DNA of 64,000 nt from positions 248,001 through 312,000 of the forward strand of contig JAWPHD010001431.1 of assembly GCA_037043455.1 (NCBI GenBank). The letters are read 5' to 3'. A model generated the notes under the pieces. It was given only the letters and a program-made list of their open reading frames with translations. It was not told where the DNA came from and did no database searches. Position 1 is the first letter of the stretch. The number at the start of each line of letters is the position of its first letter. Source of the DNA: Cyrtodaria siliqua. Its lineage: Eukaryota > Mollusca > Bivalvia > Adapedonta > Hiatellidae. Positions 1 to 12,400 of the stretch are shown one piece after another. A program made the translations under genes and the position numbers.

Positions 1-1370
1 TTATCCATTTCATGCATTCAGGAAAATAATAAATTATTATCCAATTCTTGCAATCAGGAGAACAATAAAGTAATTATTATCCATTTCATGTATTAAGGAG
101 AATGATACATATCCATTTCATGCATTAAGGAGAATGATACATAATTATCCATTTCATGCATTACGGAGAATGATATATAATTATCCATTTTGTGCATTAA
201 GGAGAATGATACATAATTATCCATTTCATGCATTAAGGAGAATGATACATAATTATCCATTTCATGCATTACGGAGAATGATATATAATTATCCATTTCA
301 TGCATTAAGGAGAATGATACGTAATTATCCATTTCATGCATTAAGGAGAATGATACATAATTATCCATTTCATGCTTTAAGGAGAATGATACATAATTAT
401 CCATTTCATGCATTCAGGAGAATGATACATAATTATCCATTTCATGCATTAAGGAGAATGATACATAATTATCCATTTCATGCTTTAAGGAGAATGATAC
501 ATAATTATCCATTTCATGCATTCAGGAGAATGATACATAATTATCCATTTTATGCTTTAAGGAGAATGATACATAATTATCCATTTCATGCATTCAGGAG
601 AATGATACATAATTATCCATTTCATGCTTTAAGGAGAATGATACATAATTATCCATTTCATGCTTTAAGGAGAATGATACATAATTATCCATTTCATGCA
701 TTCAGGAGAACAATAAACAATAAAGTAATTATTATCCATTTCATGCATTCAGGAGAACAATAAAGTAATTATTATCCATTTCATGCATTCAGGAGAACAA
801 TAAAGTAATTATTATCCATTTCATGCATTCAGGAGAACAATAACATAATTATCCATTTCATGCATTCAGGAGAACAATAACATAATTATCCATTTCATGC
901 ATTCAGGAGAACAATAAACAATAAAGTAATTATTATCCATTTCATGCATTCAGGAGAACAATAAAGTAATTATTATCCATTTCATGCATTCAGGAGAACA
1001 ATAAAGTAATTATTATCCATTTCATGCATTCAGGAGAACAATAACATAATTATCCATTTCATGCATTCAGGAGAACAATAACATAATTATCCATTTCATG
1101 CATTCAGGAGAACAATAAAGTAATTATTATCCATTTCATGCATTCAGGAGAACAATAAAGTAAGTATTACCCATTTCATGCATTTAGGAGAATGATAAAA
1201 TAATTATTATCCATCTCGTGCATTAAGGAGAATGATACATAATTATCCAATTCTTGCATTCAGGAGAATAATAAAGTTATTATTATCCATTTCATGCATT
1301 CAGGAAAATAACAGGAGAATAATTAAGTTATTATTATCCATTTCATGCATTCAGGAAAATAATAAAGACC
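1..1370. repeat. Minisatellite, 36- to 40-bp units
   Basis: About 37 tandem units built on ATTATCCATTTCATGCATT plus AGGAGAATGATAC. From about 110 to 700 the unit is 36 bp; from 700 to 1370 units of 37 and 40 bp carrying AACAATAAAGTA alternate. The change in unit length within one array suggests two expansion episodes. Open frames across it are only a by-product of the 36-bp period. It starts at or before the window edge. 1371-1862 holds nothing I recognise. Confidence 0.95.
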
Positions 1371-1862
1371 AATTTGGTCTTTTCTACCAGGTAAAAAATT
1401 CGCTCCAGGACTTTAAAAAAACACCTCATGTATATATAGTTTCAATAACTCTTAATAAATGCAACTTTTAAACAAATGATGCAATAGTCTTTGTATATCG
1501 CCTATTCAAAACCATTTTTCACAATAATCAATGTGAAAATTAAATATTTTTTCCCACAACAGATTTTGAAATAAGGTATTATACTACAATATAATGTTTG
1601 TGTTTTTTCAGTGCGGGAGCCTATTTACAAGGTTAATAAGAGATTGTGTTTGTAAAACACATTTTTGTGTTTGTAAAACACATTATGCACCAATGAAACA
1701 TAAAATCTAAAGCTAAAGACATGAAGATTTCCATATGATAGCAAAAGCTACAATTTAAAAACCTTTTTCTTTGAACATAGACTTGCATTTACAGACATAC
1801 ATGGTCAATTAAAGCAATGAATAATGCATTTTCAAATACATAGTAGTGGGATGTACACATGG

Positions 1863-2165
1863 GTCAAGACGGGGGTTTGGAATCATGGGTGGTCTTGACG
1901 CATGACTGAGGTCAAGACAGGGTTTGGGAATCACGGGAGGATTTAGGTCAAGACATGGTGTGGGAATCATGGGAGGCCATGATGCATGACTGAGATCAAG
2001 ACATGGTTTGGGAATCACGTGCAGTCATGACGCATGACTGAGGTCAAGACATGGTTTGGGAATCACGTGCAGTCATGACGCATGACTGAGGTTAAGACAT
2101 GGTTTGGGAATCACGTGCAGTCATGACGCATCACTGAGGTCAAGACAAGGTTTGGGAATCATGTG
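1863..2165. repeat. Minisatellite, about 48-bp unit
   Basis: Roughly six tandem units containing GTCAAGACATGGTTTGGGAA and a variable GTCATGACGCATGACTGAG part. The last three or four copies are nearly identical; earlier copies diverge and one is shortened. Confidence 0.9.
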
Positions 2166-2175
2166 CGATATCAAG

Positions 2176-2640
2176 GTGTTAAACAGACAGGGTGACCTTT
2201 GGACATGGGTTATCAAGGCTGTGCTAAACATGGCAATGTGACATTTGGATGTTGGGTATAAGGCTGTGCTGAACATGGCAGGGTGACAATTAACATGTCG
2301 CCAGTACTTAGATATCTGTGCCCTTTTGTTGATGTCAGATAATATTGACAATAGGTTATATTATAATACAGTTGCACAGGCTTTATTATACTGTTGCTCG
2401 TGCTATTGCTTGTATTGGTTTGATTGGTTAAAATGGATAAATGATTAAAAACTGGCGACATGTTAATTGTACATGGGGTATCAAGGCTGTGATGAACATG
2501 GCAGGGTGACAATTGGACATGTGGTATCAAGGCTGTGTTGAACATGGCAATGTGATGTTTGGACATGGGGTGCCAAGTCTGTACTGAACATGGCAATGTG
2601 ACATTTGGACATGAGGATGGCAAGGATGTAATGAACATCA
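2176..2640. repeat. Minisatellite, about 45-bp unit, split by a small inverted-repeat element
   Basis: Units contain ATCAAGGCTGTGCTGAACAT, then GGCAATGTGACATTTGGACA. Copies lie at 2176-2285 and 2471-2640. Between them sits a 185-bp element with perfect 20-bp terminal inverted repeats. 2641-3110 is AT-rich with nothing I recognise. Confidence 0.85.
2286..2470. mobile_element. 185-bp MITE-like element with perfect 20-bp inverted ends
   Basis: The left end ACAATTAACATGTCGCCAGT (2286-2305) is the exact reverse complement of 2451-2470. It interrupts the 45-bp minisatellite at a place where other units read GACAATTGGAC. It has no coding capacity. Confidence 0.8.
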
Positions 2641-3110
2641 GAATTGGATGAGATATAAAGACTGACTAGATCATGATGCAATATACATGTCAAGGGACTT
2701 AAATTATCAAGAATTCTCGGACTTCATGGGAACTGATTCCAATCTGAACCGAAAGATGTATGACTAATTTGCTTCAAGGTTTCAGTTTTGTTAAATATTT
2801 ACAAACGTAAATTATAAAATATTTGATACATGGATTAATATAAGGTTTTAACTTAATCATTTCACATTTTTATCAAGTTTGTATTTATTAAACACATGTA
2901 GCATGGTCGAGATAAAGGTATAAACATAGTAAACTGTAAGTTTGATGCAAAAAACATTGGGTAATTTGAGTTCTAATTCTTATCTTTTTTTAAATGCAAA
3001 TTCAATAGAATTACATAACAGGACATACCACTTAGTGGAAAATAGTGTAAATAATTATGTAAGTGTAAACATTTCTAAAAAGAACTGTTTGAAAAATTAT
3101 GTGTTATTTT

Positions 3111-4693
3111 AAACAAGAGGTCAATGACCTTGAAGCTCTACTGATTGATTTTGATTTCAGGAAGTAGTCGCTACAGACTTGTTTTTTGAAAATCTATTTT
3201 TAACCGTGGCGGCCATCTTGAATTTCCGGCCGACCTGAAATTTTGCTAAGATCAATAAGACATTAAGAGCAACATTCCTGTGAAGTTTCATGAAAGTCCG
3301 TCAAGTAGTTTCAGAGTAGTCGCTACATGTTTTCATTATATAACTCTATGTAAACAAAAATGGCCGCTGGCAGCCATGTTTAACGTCAAATCAAAACGAT
3401 TTTCGACAAGGACCAACATCATGTCATACTGATCATTTTAGAAAAAGTCCCATATCAATATCTCTTATTGTTTTGAAGAAGTAGTCGCTACAAACTTATT
3501 TATTTTAAATCTATTTTTAGCTGTGGCGGCCATCTTGAATTTCCAGCCGACCTGAAATTTTTCTAGGATCAACTAGACATCAAGAGCAACATTCCTGTGA
3601 AGTTTCATGAACATCCGTCAAGTAGTTTCAGAGAAGTAGTCGCTACAAGTTTTTACTATATAACTCTATGTAACCAAAGATGGCCACTGGCAGCCATGTT
3701 TAACGTCGAATCAAAATAATTTTCCACAAGGATCTACATCATGTCATGCTGATCATTTTAGAAAAAGTCCCATATCAATATCACTTATTGTTTTCAAGAA
3801 GTAGTCGTTAGAAACTTATTTTTTAAAAATCTATTTTTAGCTGTGACGGCCATCTTGAATTTCCGGCCGACCTGGAATTTTTCTAGGATCAATAAGACAT
3901 CAAGAGCAACATCCCTGTAAAGTTTCATGACAATCCGTCAAGTAGTTTCAGAGGAGTAGTTGCTACAAGTTTTTACTATATAACTCTATGTAAACAAAGA
4001 TGGCCGCTGGCAGCCACGTTTAGAGTCGAATCAAAACGATTTTTGATAAGGACCAACATCATGTCATGCTGATCATTTTAGAAAAAGTCCCATATCAATA
4101 TCACTTATAGTTTTCAAGAAGTAGTCACTACAAACTTGTATTTTGAAAATTTATTTTTAGCCGTGGCGGCCATCTTGAATTTCCGGCCGACCTGAAATTT
4201 TGCTAGGATCATTTAGACATCAAGAGCAACATTCCTGTGAAGTTTCATGAAAATCCGTCAAGTAGTTTCAGAGGAGTAGTCGCTACAAGTTTTCATTATA
4301 TAACTCTATGTAAACAAAGATGGCCGCTGGCAGCCATGTTAAACGTCAAATCAAAACGATTTTCGACAAGGATCAACATCATGTCATGCTGATCATTTTA
4401 GAAAAAGTCCCATATCAATATCACTTATAGTTTTCAAGAAGTAGTCGCTACAAACTTGAATTTAAAAAATCTATTTTTAGCTTTGGCGGCCATCTTGGAT
4501 TTCACATCAACATGAATTTTTGCTAGGATCAACTAGACTTCATGGGCAACATTTCAGTAAAGTTTTATGAATATCCATCCAGTAGTTTCAGAGGAGTAGT
4601 CGCTACAAATAAAAGTTAACGGACGGACAGACGGACGGACAGACGGACGCCGCACCACGGCATAAGCTCTGCTGATCTCTGATCAGTAGAGCT
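3111..4693 (+). mobile_element. Helentron-like noncoding element, family 1 (about 320-bp tandem core)
   Basis: It starts CAAGAGGTCAATGACC after an A-run. The subterminal AGCTCTACTGAT (3134-3145) is the reverse complement of part of the 3' arm GATCAGTAGAGCT (4681-4693). The core has about 4.5 units of about 320 bp containing GGCCATCTTGAATTTC and GTAGTCGCTACAA. A GACGGACGGACAGACGG tract precedes a 3' hairpin, AGCTCTGCTGATC-TCT-GATCAGTAGAGCT, then AAAA. It has no ORF. A second, 3'-truncated copy is at 61119-61962. Confidence 0.8.
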
Positions 4694-5195
4694 AAAAACT
4701 GCCTACTTATAAATTGTCAAAGCTATACTGTATGAAGTAAAAAAACAAATAAAGAATCTAGATATAACAATAATAGGGTTAGTAACTTAACATTTCCGCT
4801 GTATTTCGGCAGGTGCAAAAAAAAAGTTAAAAAACAAGTCAGTGGTGAGCGTTTATCACATTATCAAGCTGATAACCCAATTTACGAACCATATAATTAT
4901 TTTATCATGCAACTACAATCTACAAAGTTTCAATTTTGCATTAAAATGACATTTAGAAGTATATTTTATGATCACATTTACCCATTTGGATAATATGTAC
5001 AATTTGTTGCATAGGAATATATTATGTGAATACAGCATATGAATATGTCACGTGAATTCACCACATGTTGTAAATACCTATCACTGTTCTCAATGCACAT
5101 AGCGTAACAGTCTAGTGCAAATTAAGACAGAGTTGCCGATTCTTCAATGCACCCTAGCAGTACCTTACTCAGGCAAGGTACTGTGAAAGTATGCC
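4694..5195. other. Unassigned intergenic stretch
   Basis: AT-rich sequence with no recognised gene, repeat family or RNA. Its end, near 5160-5195, contains the first degenerate piece of the 28-bp repeat that follows. Confidence 0.5.
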
Positions 5196-5310
5196 ATCCA
5201 CTGTAGGGGATGTAAAGCCGTCAGTCCACTGTAGGGGATGTAAAGCCGTCAGTCCACTGTAGGGGATGTAAAGCCGTCAGTCCACTGTAGGGGATGTAAA
5301 GCCGTCAGTC
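5196..5310. repeat. 28-bp minisatellite, four units
   Basis: Four near-perfect copies of a unit containing CCACTGTAGGGGATGTAAAG and CCGTCAGT. 5311-5410 holds nothing recognised. Confidence 0.9.
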
Positions 5311-5412
5311 CTATGTGAATGAAGAGTAATACCCTGTGCATGTTAACACTTTCGCCGCCAAATTTCAAATGTCTGCTAAAATTTGAATTTAAACCTTCCG
5401 GTAATATTTATA

Positions 5413-7513
5413 AACAAGAGGCCCAAGAGGGCCTGTAGGCGCTCTACTTGTATGATGTGATTCAAAAACATAAACATGATAGAGGCCAACCCAAGAAACA
5501 TGTTTCCTATATATAACTCTACGTAAACTTTGGGTTATCGTGGTGGCCATTTTGAATATTTGACGACAACGAAAAACACAAACTTGATAGAGGCCAACAA
5601 CAGGAACATGCATATGATATTTAACTAGAATGGAATAAGTGGTAATATGTCGTTTGATAAATGTCCTTAAATTTGACCTAAGTTTAGCCATGGTGGCCAT
5701 CATGCATGACTGGAGGCCCCAAAAACGAAAATCTGAGGGGAACTAACCCAAAGATCATTGTGATTAAGTTTCATCATAATCCTTCAAGCAGTTTCAGAGA
5801 AGATGTCATTTTTAACGTTTTCCTATATAACTCTATGTAAACTTTGGGTCGCTGTGGCGGCCATTTTGATTATTCGACGATAACGAAAAACACAAACTTG
5901 ATAGAGGCTAACCCAAGGAACATGTTTATGATATTTCACAAGAATGCAATAAGTGGTTTCGGAGATGTTGTTGTTTGAAATTTACTTAAATTTGACCTAG
6001 TTTTAGCCATGGCGGCCATCTTGGATGACTGGCAGCCGTGAAAAACAAAAATCTGAGAGGGACTATCCCAAATATCATTGTGATTAAGTTTCATCAAAAT
6101 CCTTCAAGTGGTTTCAGAGAAGATGTCATTTTTAAACTTTTCCTATATAACTCTATGTAAATTTTGGGTCGCCGTGGCGGCCATTTTGATTATTCGACGA
6201 TAACGAAAAACACAAACTTAATAGAGGCCAACCCAAGAAACATGTATATGATATTTCAGTAGAATAGAATCAGTCGTTTCGGAGAAGATGTCGTTTGAAA
6301 TTTACTTAAATTTGACCTAGCTTTAGCCATGGCGGCCATCTTGGATGATTGGCGGCCGCGAAAAACAAAAATCTGAGAGGGACTATCCCAAATATCATTG
6401 TGCTTAAGTTTCATCAAAATCTTTCAGGTGGTTTCAGAGAAGATGTAATTTTTAACCTTTTCCTATATAACTCTATGTAAACTTTGGGTCGCCGTGGCAG
6501 CCATTTTGATTATTTTACGATAACGAAAAACATAAACTTGATAGAGGCTAATCCAAGGAACAAGTATATGATATTTCACAAGAATGGAATAAGTGGTTTC
6601 GTCGGAGATGTCGTTTGAAATTTCCTTAAATTTGACCTAGTTTTAGCCATGGCGGCCATCTTGGATGACTGGTGGCCGCGAAAAACACAAATCTGAGAGG
6701 GACTATCCCAAATATTATTGTAGTTAAGTTTCATCAAAATCCTTCAAGCGGTTTTTAGAGAAGATGTCATTTTTAACCTTTTCCTATATAACTCTTATGT
6801 AAATTTTGAGTCGCCATGGCGGCCATTTTGATTATTCGACGATAACAAAAAACACAAACTTGATAGAAGCCAACCCAAGGAACAAGTATATGATATTTCA
6901 GTAGAATGGAATAAGTGGTTTTGTCGGAGATGTCGTTTGAAATTTCCTTAAATTTGAACTAGTTTTAGCCATGGCGGCCATCTTGGATGACTGGCGGCCG
7001 TGAAAAACACAAATCTGAGAGGGACTATCCCAAATATCATTGTGATTAAGTTTCATCAAAATCCTTCATTTTTAAACTTTTCCTATATAACTTATTTCAG
7101 TAGGTTTCGTCGGAGATGTCGTTTGAAATTTACTTAAATTTGACCTAGTTTTAGCCATGGCTCAGTTTCATGAGGGTGGGCGTTAATGTTTCACTGTTGT
7201 TCCGTAGAAAGCGTAATTATATAAGGACGGCCAAAAGGATTGTAGAAATAATAGAAAAATAAAAAACAGCACCAAAGGCATTTTTTATATCTGCTTACTG
7301 TGACCCTTAACCTCTTTGATAACTGGCGGCCGCGAAAAACACAAATCTGAAAGGGGCCCTTCCAAATAACATTGTGATGAAGTTTCATCAAAATCCTTCA
7401 AGCGGTTTCAGAGGAGATGTTGATTTTATAAAATTGCTAACAGATGGACAAACAGACGGACGACGGACGAAAAGTGATCGCATCAGCTCACCTGGTCTTT
7501 GGCCAGTAGAGCT
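5413..7513 (+). mobile_element. Helentron-like noncoding element, family 2 (about 320-bp core)
   Basis: It starts CAAGAGGCCCAAGAGGGCCT, with subterminal GCTCTACTTG (5441-5450). The core repeats CTATATAACTCTATGTAAAC and GGCGGCCATTTTGATTATTC about six times with a period near 320 bp. The 3' end has a GACGGACGACGGACG tract, then the imperfect hairpin AGCTCACCTGGTC-TTT-GGCCAGTAGAGCT and AAAA. A stretch near 7160-7310 differs from the core and may be a small insertion. Confidence 0.75.
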
Positions 7514-8196
7514 AAAAATGTGTTTTGGGAAACATTCTTAATGAGTGGCAAACATTGCAACCCTACTCAGCCTACACATAGTGTGCATGTTGATCTGGGC
7601 CTGGTAAAATCAATGCGTTTGACTGTGGCTGCGAAAGGGTTAAAGATCACGCCAGTAAACCTAAACCTTAATTCTCAGTGGCAAATCCTAGGTCATTCCT
7701 AGGGGTTCGTAAGTAAAGGAAAAATGAAAGACTATTTTGAGAGTCTATAATATGTGTAATCCTTCAGTTTAAACAAATCAGTTATAATTAATTGTAGTGA
7801 CTAAATAGCATCGCTTTCTTTTATTCCTGGTATTTATTTCATTGCCATGATGTTTCTCAAGGACACTATGTTGTTTTCATGCTCATATTCCATGGTCGCC
7901 TAAATGCCAGGGATGCATAGAGACTCCTTGGTAAGTAAACTTTGTTAATTTCAAGACTACCTTCTCTCTCGACACTTAAGGCTTTTTCTGTCTCTTATTT
8001 TCATATATTGTCTTTTTTTTTTTTTCTACTGCCTAAAATTGGGAATAAACTTAAAATAAAATGTACTTCTTTTTAAGGGACATGTCCTACCAACCAGTAT
8101 AATACCGGAACATGAGCGCAACATATGCATCTTATAACATGTAGCTAAATGTGTACAGTAGAAATCTCATTGCATGATAAACACACTTATTGATTA
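7514..8196. other. Unassigned intergenic stretch
   Basis: No gene or repeat family recognised. A T-run lies at about 8014-8026. The first 200 bp contain 'gctgcgaaagggttaaag', typical of dispersed-repeat debris. Confidence 0.5.
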
Positions 8197-8555
8197 AAGA
8201 AACTAACACGCCAAATAATGGCAAAATTACACTACAAAACCGTTTATCAAAACTCTTTCGTTGTTCAGGTTATATAATAATGTATATGTGCCAATTATTA
8301 GTATAGGTTTATTCATGGGTTCTTAAAATACTCGTTATTGAATATGCGTAAAAAGAATTAGAAGTTGGTAACTCTTAAGTCGATCAGTTTTGGGGTTTGG
8401 TCTGGCTGGTTAAAGCGGTTTGTATTGCGTCTAACGAATTTGGATTCTCAAAACATGTAAGTTAAATATATACATCATCATCAGTAGGTTTAGAAATGGT
8501 GTACATCTGTTGTAAAATTTGCCTGTTGATAGTGGGATTGGGACTTTAAAAATCT
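8197..8555 (+). repeat. Dispersed repeat P, copy 1
   Basis: This roughly 350-bp repeat begins AACTAACACGCCAAATAATG and includes AGTTGGTAACTCTTAAG, TTTTGGGGTTTGG and CATCATCATCAGTAGG. Three more copies lie near exon D1: 56590-56943 (minus), 57685-57985 (plus) and 58180-58513 continuing at 59287-59325 (minus). It is noncoding. Confidence 0.8.
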
Positions 8556-8595
8556 TGTTACTTACTGGTATACAACTGGTATACACATTCCTGCG

Positions 8596-9287
8596 CAACA
8601 AGAAATGTCATCAGTCAGTGACAAATGCAGACGAAAAGGTTTTCTTACAGTAATTCCCATGTTTTGAAATGCCTTGACCTTAGAGGTATGGACATGATTC
8701 TTGAGAGTAACATGTTTTCATTCTGATTAACAGCTGCATGGAGTCTCATGAAATTTTCTGCAGTATTTTCAAAGTTAAATATAGCCGAAACACAAATTTG
8801 ATTTATTTGACATGGCCTGGAATTCACTAACCATTCTTCAAACTATTCTTAGACTTGAGCCTGTACCAAGTACTGAAATTTTGTTCACAAATATTTCCAT
8901 GACCTTCAAAGATAAACAATCATAAGAAGTAGCTATTGATTTATATGCATCATATTTTATACACAGCAACTTGCTATGAACGTTTATTCTGTAGATTTCT
9001 AGAAATATTTTGTGATTGAAATTTGCATACTTGAGCTTAAGTCTAAGAATATTCTCAAGAATGGTTGGTGAATTTAAGGCCAGGAGGTGACCTTGACCTT
9101 TGAGGTATGGACCTGATTTCTATTCGCGACCACCCTTATTATTGTGATTAACATTTGTGTGAAGTTTCATAAAATTCCCTTCAGTACTTTCAAAGTTATG
9201 GCTCAGACACAATTGTTTCTGACAAACAGACAAACAAAAACAAACGGATGTTTACTACATACCCCATCCTTCCAGGGGCTTAAAAAT
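8596..9287 (+). mobile_element. Helentron-like noncoding element just downstream of the channel stop codon
   Basis: It starts CAAGAAATGTCATCAGTCAG, like the start of the element at 15368. It has about two core units (GGTATGGACCTGATTTCTAT, AAGTTTCATAAAATTCCCTT) and ends with ACAAACAGACAAAC, CCCCATCCTTCCAGGGG, then CTTAAAAA. The terminal hairpin is weak. It lies 92 bp beyond the stop codon and may supply the 3' UTR. Confidence 0.55.
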
Positions 9288-9379
9288 ACAAGTGAAGTAA
9301 AATGACAACAAGAACTTGGCACAAGTGCGATTTTATCAGAACCACTGTTGCAGGCAGTGATAAATAACATCGGTAGATT

Positions 9380-9496
9380 TTAGAAGTAAGCATCGAGACG
9401 TTCTGCTGCTAGCTTAAGGAAGTATAGATGAGACCCATGCATGCTAATCTTGGACGATGCAGTCAGCCATGTTGCCAACTCCACATTATCACCAGC
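9380..9496 (-). CDS. TRPM2: TRPM2-like terminal exon with stop codon
   Basis: The last coding exon follows TTTATATTTCAG at 9496 and reads [38 protein letters not shown], then TAA at 9380-9382. It aligns with the NUDT9 C terminus (AGDDAGKVKWVDI ... FIKLVAEKRDAHW), shortened as in TRPM2. No AATAAA lies in the next 90 bp. Candidate AATAAA signals on the minus strand are at 8983-8988 and 8802-8807, inside a dispersed element, so the 3' UTR probably includes repeat sequence (low confidence). Confidence 0.95.
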   Translation of the reverse strand, partial: AGDNVELATWLTASSKISMHGSHLYFLKLAAERLDAYF

Positions 9497-12400
9497 CTGA
9501 AATATAAAGGTCAAGGTCATAATACAGGAACAAGAAACTTCTGGCCACAGATGCATTCTAGGACTTTTCAAGGTTTCTTAAATGCAACCTATTAACATAA
9601 CATCAGAAAAATAGACTTTCCAGTTTGTGTTTTTTTTACAGTTTATAGTTTTGCATTGTTTTGCCAAATTAAACACATGGAAAGCAATATATATATATGT
9701 TAAATCTGAGTAATTGACTTAATAAAACACTTGAATGTAAAAGATTTATGTAAATTAAAGTACAAAAAAAGGTCAAGGTCATTCACTGACCTTATTTTTG
9801 GTAGGAACATACTGCTATCATGTACATGTAGAAATATTTGAAGTCTGAAAGCCCTAAGGCTTCTGGTATCTAAGAAATGGACTTAACCAACAACTTGAAC
9901 ATAAAACTTGAATGTTCTTACTGACAGGATGGACAGGGCGGATGGACAAGGGGTTAACACATTTTGCCCGCTCTGCTTTCATGGCATGAAATAACAAATG
10001 ACATTGATATTACCAATATTTTAAAACAATGCTACATTTCCTATTATATCCAAATGTGGTATAAAACTTACTCGAAGATTAAAATGTCTAAGTATTGATC
10101 CGTCGTCGTCATGGTAACTATACACTGTTGTCTCCAGCCAGGCGTTGTCCGTGTTACGTTGATCATCTGCATAACCTTCGTAGATCTGTTTACAAACGGT
10201 ACATACGTGTGATTATCACATAACATGTCTTCTGGGAGTGTAATAAAGCCATGACTTATTTCTCGTAGTACACTAGTGTATTACAGATGTAATACACTAG
10301 TGTATTACAGATGCACATGAGGACCGAATCACGGTATTTGTGTACAGTAAAACAATTGTTTTCATGATATATCATACAATACATTCAGACACCTTAAATA
10401 TTTATCCTTATTTGAAATCTTACTTTATAAAATGCAACGTTAAATTTGGTTTAAGGTGTCGCATTATTTGTAGGGCGAACACGTTACAGCCGCATAACGT
10501 AGCTGATGTCATGACAACAACAAAATGATGTCATGATTTCTCTTACAAATTGCCGCATATACAAGCTAAAGTGACAGCATTAAAGTGAAACTATCACGTC
10601 GTAGCCTCGTATCCTATCATTTTATCCAACTCGTTTATTAAAATCAATAATACACAGTCACCAATGTAAGATTCTCTATTTAAGAATATGTTAGAATCGT
10701 TATGTTTATCAATTATCAACTTTTGTCATAACAGACTTCCCCGATGAAAATGTTTATAAAAATGTAGGAACCATGCCAAAAGATTTTTGTTCTTTTTCCT
10801 AAATACATAAACGAAACTGAAAGGATGATCAAGAATTGTTCACATTAAGGTAAGGATGTTAATTACAGGGGCTGACCGCAAAGACACAACATGGTGGAAC
10901 AAACACTTACCATAACTCCCTTTTTCCACAATTTCTTCAACTTCTTCTTGGCTGCTTTTGCAGCTGTATCACTGTCAAGGTCACCGAGGGCTTCATGTGT
11001 GAAATCTGCCTTTAGATGATCTGCTGGCTTGACACCTGGGGGAGTCATAGCCTGTAACATAAATAAGTAATGAAATACATACTGCAGCACAAACATGTAC
11101 TGTAATACATACTGCAACACAAACAAGTACTGAAATACATACTGCAACACAAACATGTACTGTAATACATACTGCAACATAAACCAGTACTGAAATACAT
11201 ACTGCAAAACAGATGTGTACTGTAATACATACAACAACATAAACAAGTACTGAAATACATACAGCAGCACAAACATGTACTGTAATACATACTGCAACAT
11301 AAACAATAATTGAAATACATACTGCAACACAAACAAGTACTGTAATACATACTGCAGCACAAACATGTACTGTAATACATACTGCATCACAGCAAGTACT
11401 GAAATACATACTGCAACACAAACCTGTACTGAAATACATACTGTTACACAAACATGTACTGTAATACATACTGCAACTTAACCAGTACTGAAATACATAC
11501 TGCAGCACAGATGTGTACTGTAATACATACTACAACATAAACAAGTACTGAAATACATACAGCAGCACAAACATGTACTGTAATACATACTGCAACATAA
11601 ACAAAAATTGAAATACATACTGCAACACAAACAATCACTGTAATACATACTGCAGCACACACATGTACTGTAATACATACTGCAACACAAACAAGTACTG
11701 AAATACATACTGCAACACAAACATGTACTGGAATACATACTGCAACACAAACATGTACTGTAATACATACTGCAACATAAACATGTACTGTTATACATAC
11801 TGCAGCACAGATGTGTTCTGTAATACATACTACAACATAAACAAGTACTGAAATACATACTGCAGCACAAACATGTACTGTAATACATACTGCAACAAAA
11901 ACAAGTATTGATATACATACTGCAACACAAACAATTACTGTAATACATACTGCAACACAAACAATTACTGTAATACATACTGCAGCACAAACATGTACTG
12001 TAATACATACTGCAACACAAACAAGTACTGAAATATATACTGCAACACAAACATGTACTGATAGACATACTGCAGCACAAACATGTACTGTAATACATAC
12101 TGCAATACAAACAAGTACTGAAATAAATACTGCAACACAAACATGTACTGAAATATATACTGCAACACAAACAAGTAGTGAAATACATACTGCAACACAA
12201 ACAAGTACTGAAATATACACTGCAACACAAACAAGTACTGGAATACATACTGCAACACAAACATGTACTGAAATACATACTGCAACACAAACAAGTACCA
12301 TAATTCATACTGCAGCCCCAACAAGTACTGAAATACACACTGCAACACAAACAAGTACTGAAATACATACTGCAACACAAACATGTACTGAAATACATAT

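Noticed and set aside
93..763. 106- and 209-residue ORFs with 12-residue repeats on both strands
   Set aside because: They lie wholly in a 36-bp minisatellite, whose period is a multiple of 3. Frames stay open as a by-product, on both strands, with no start context or homology.
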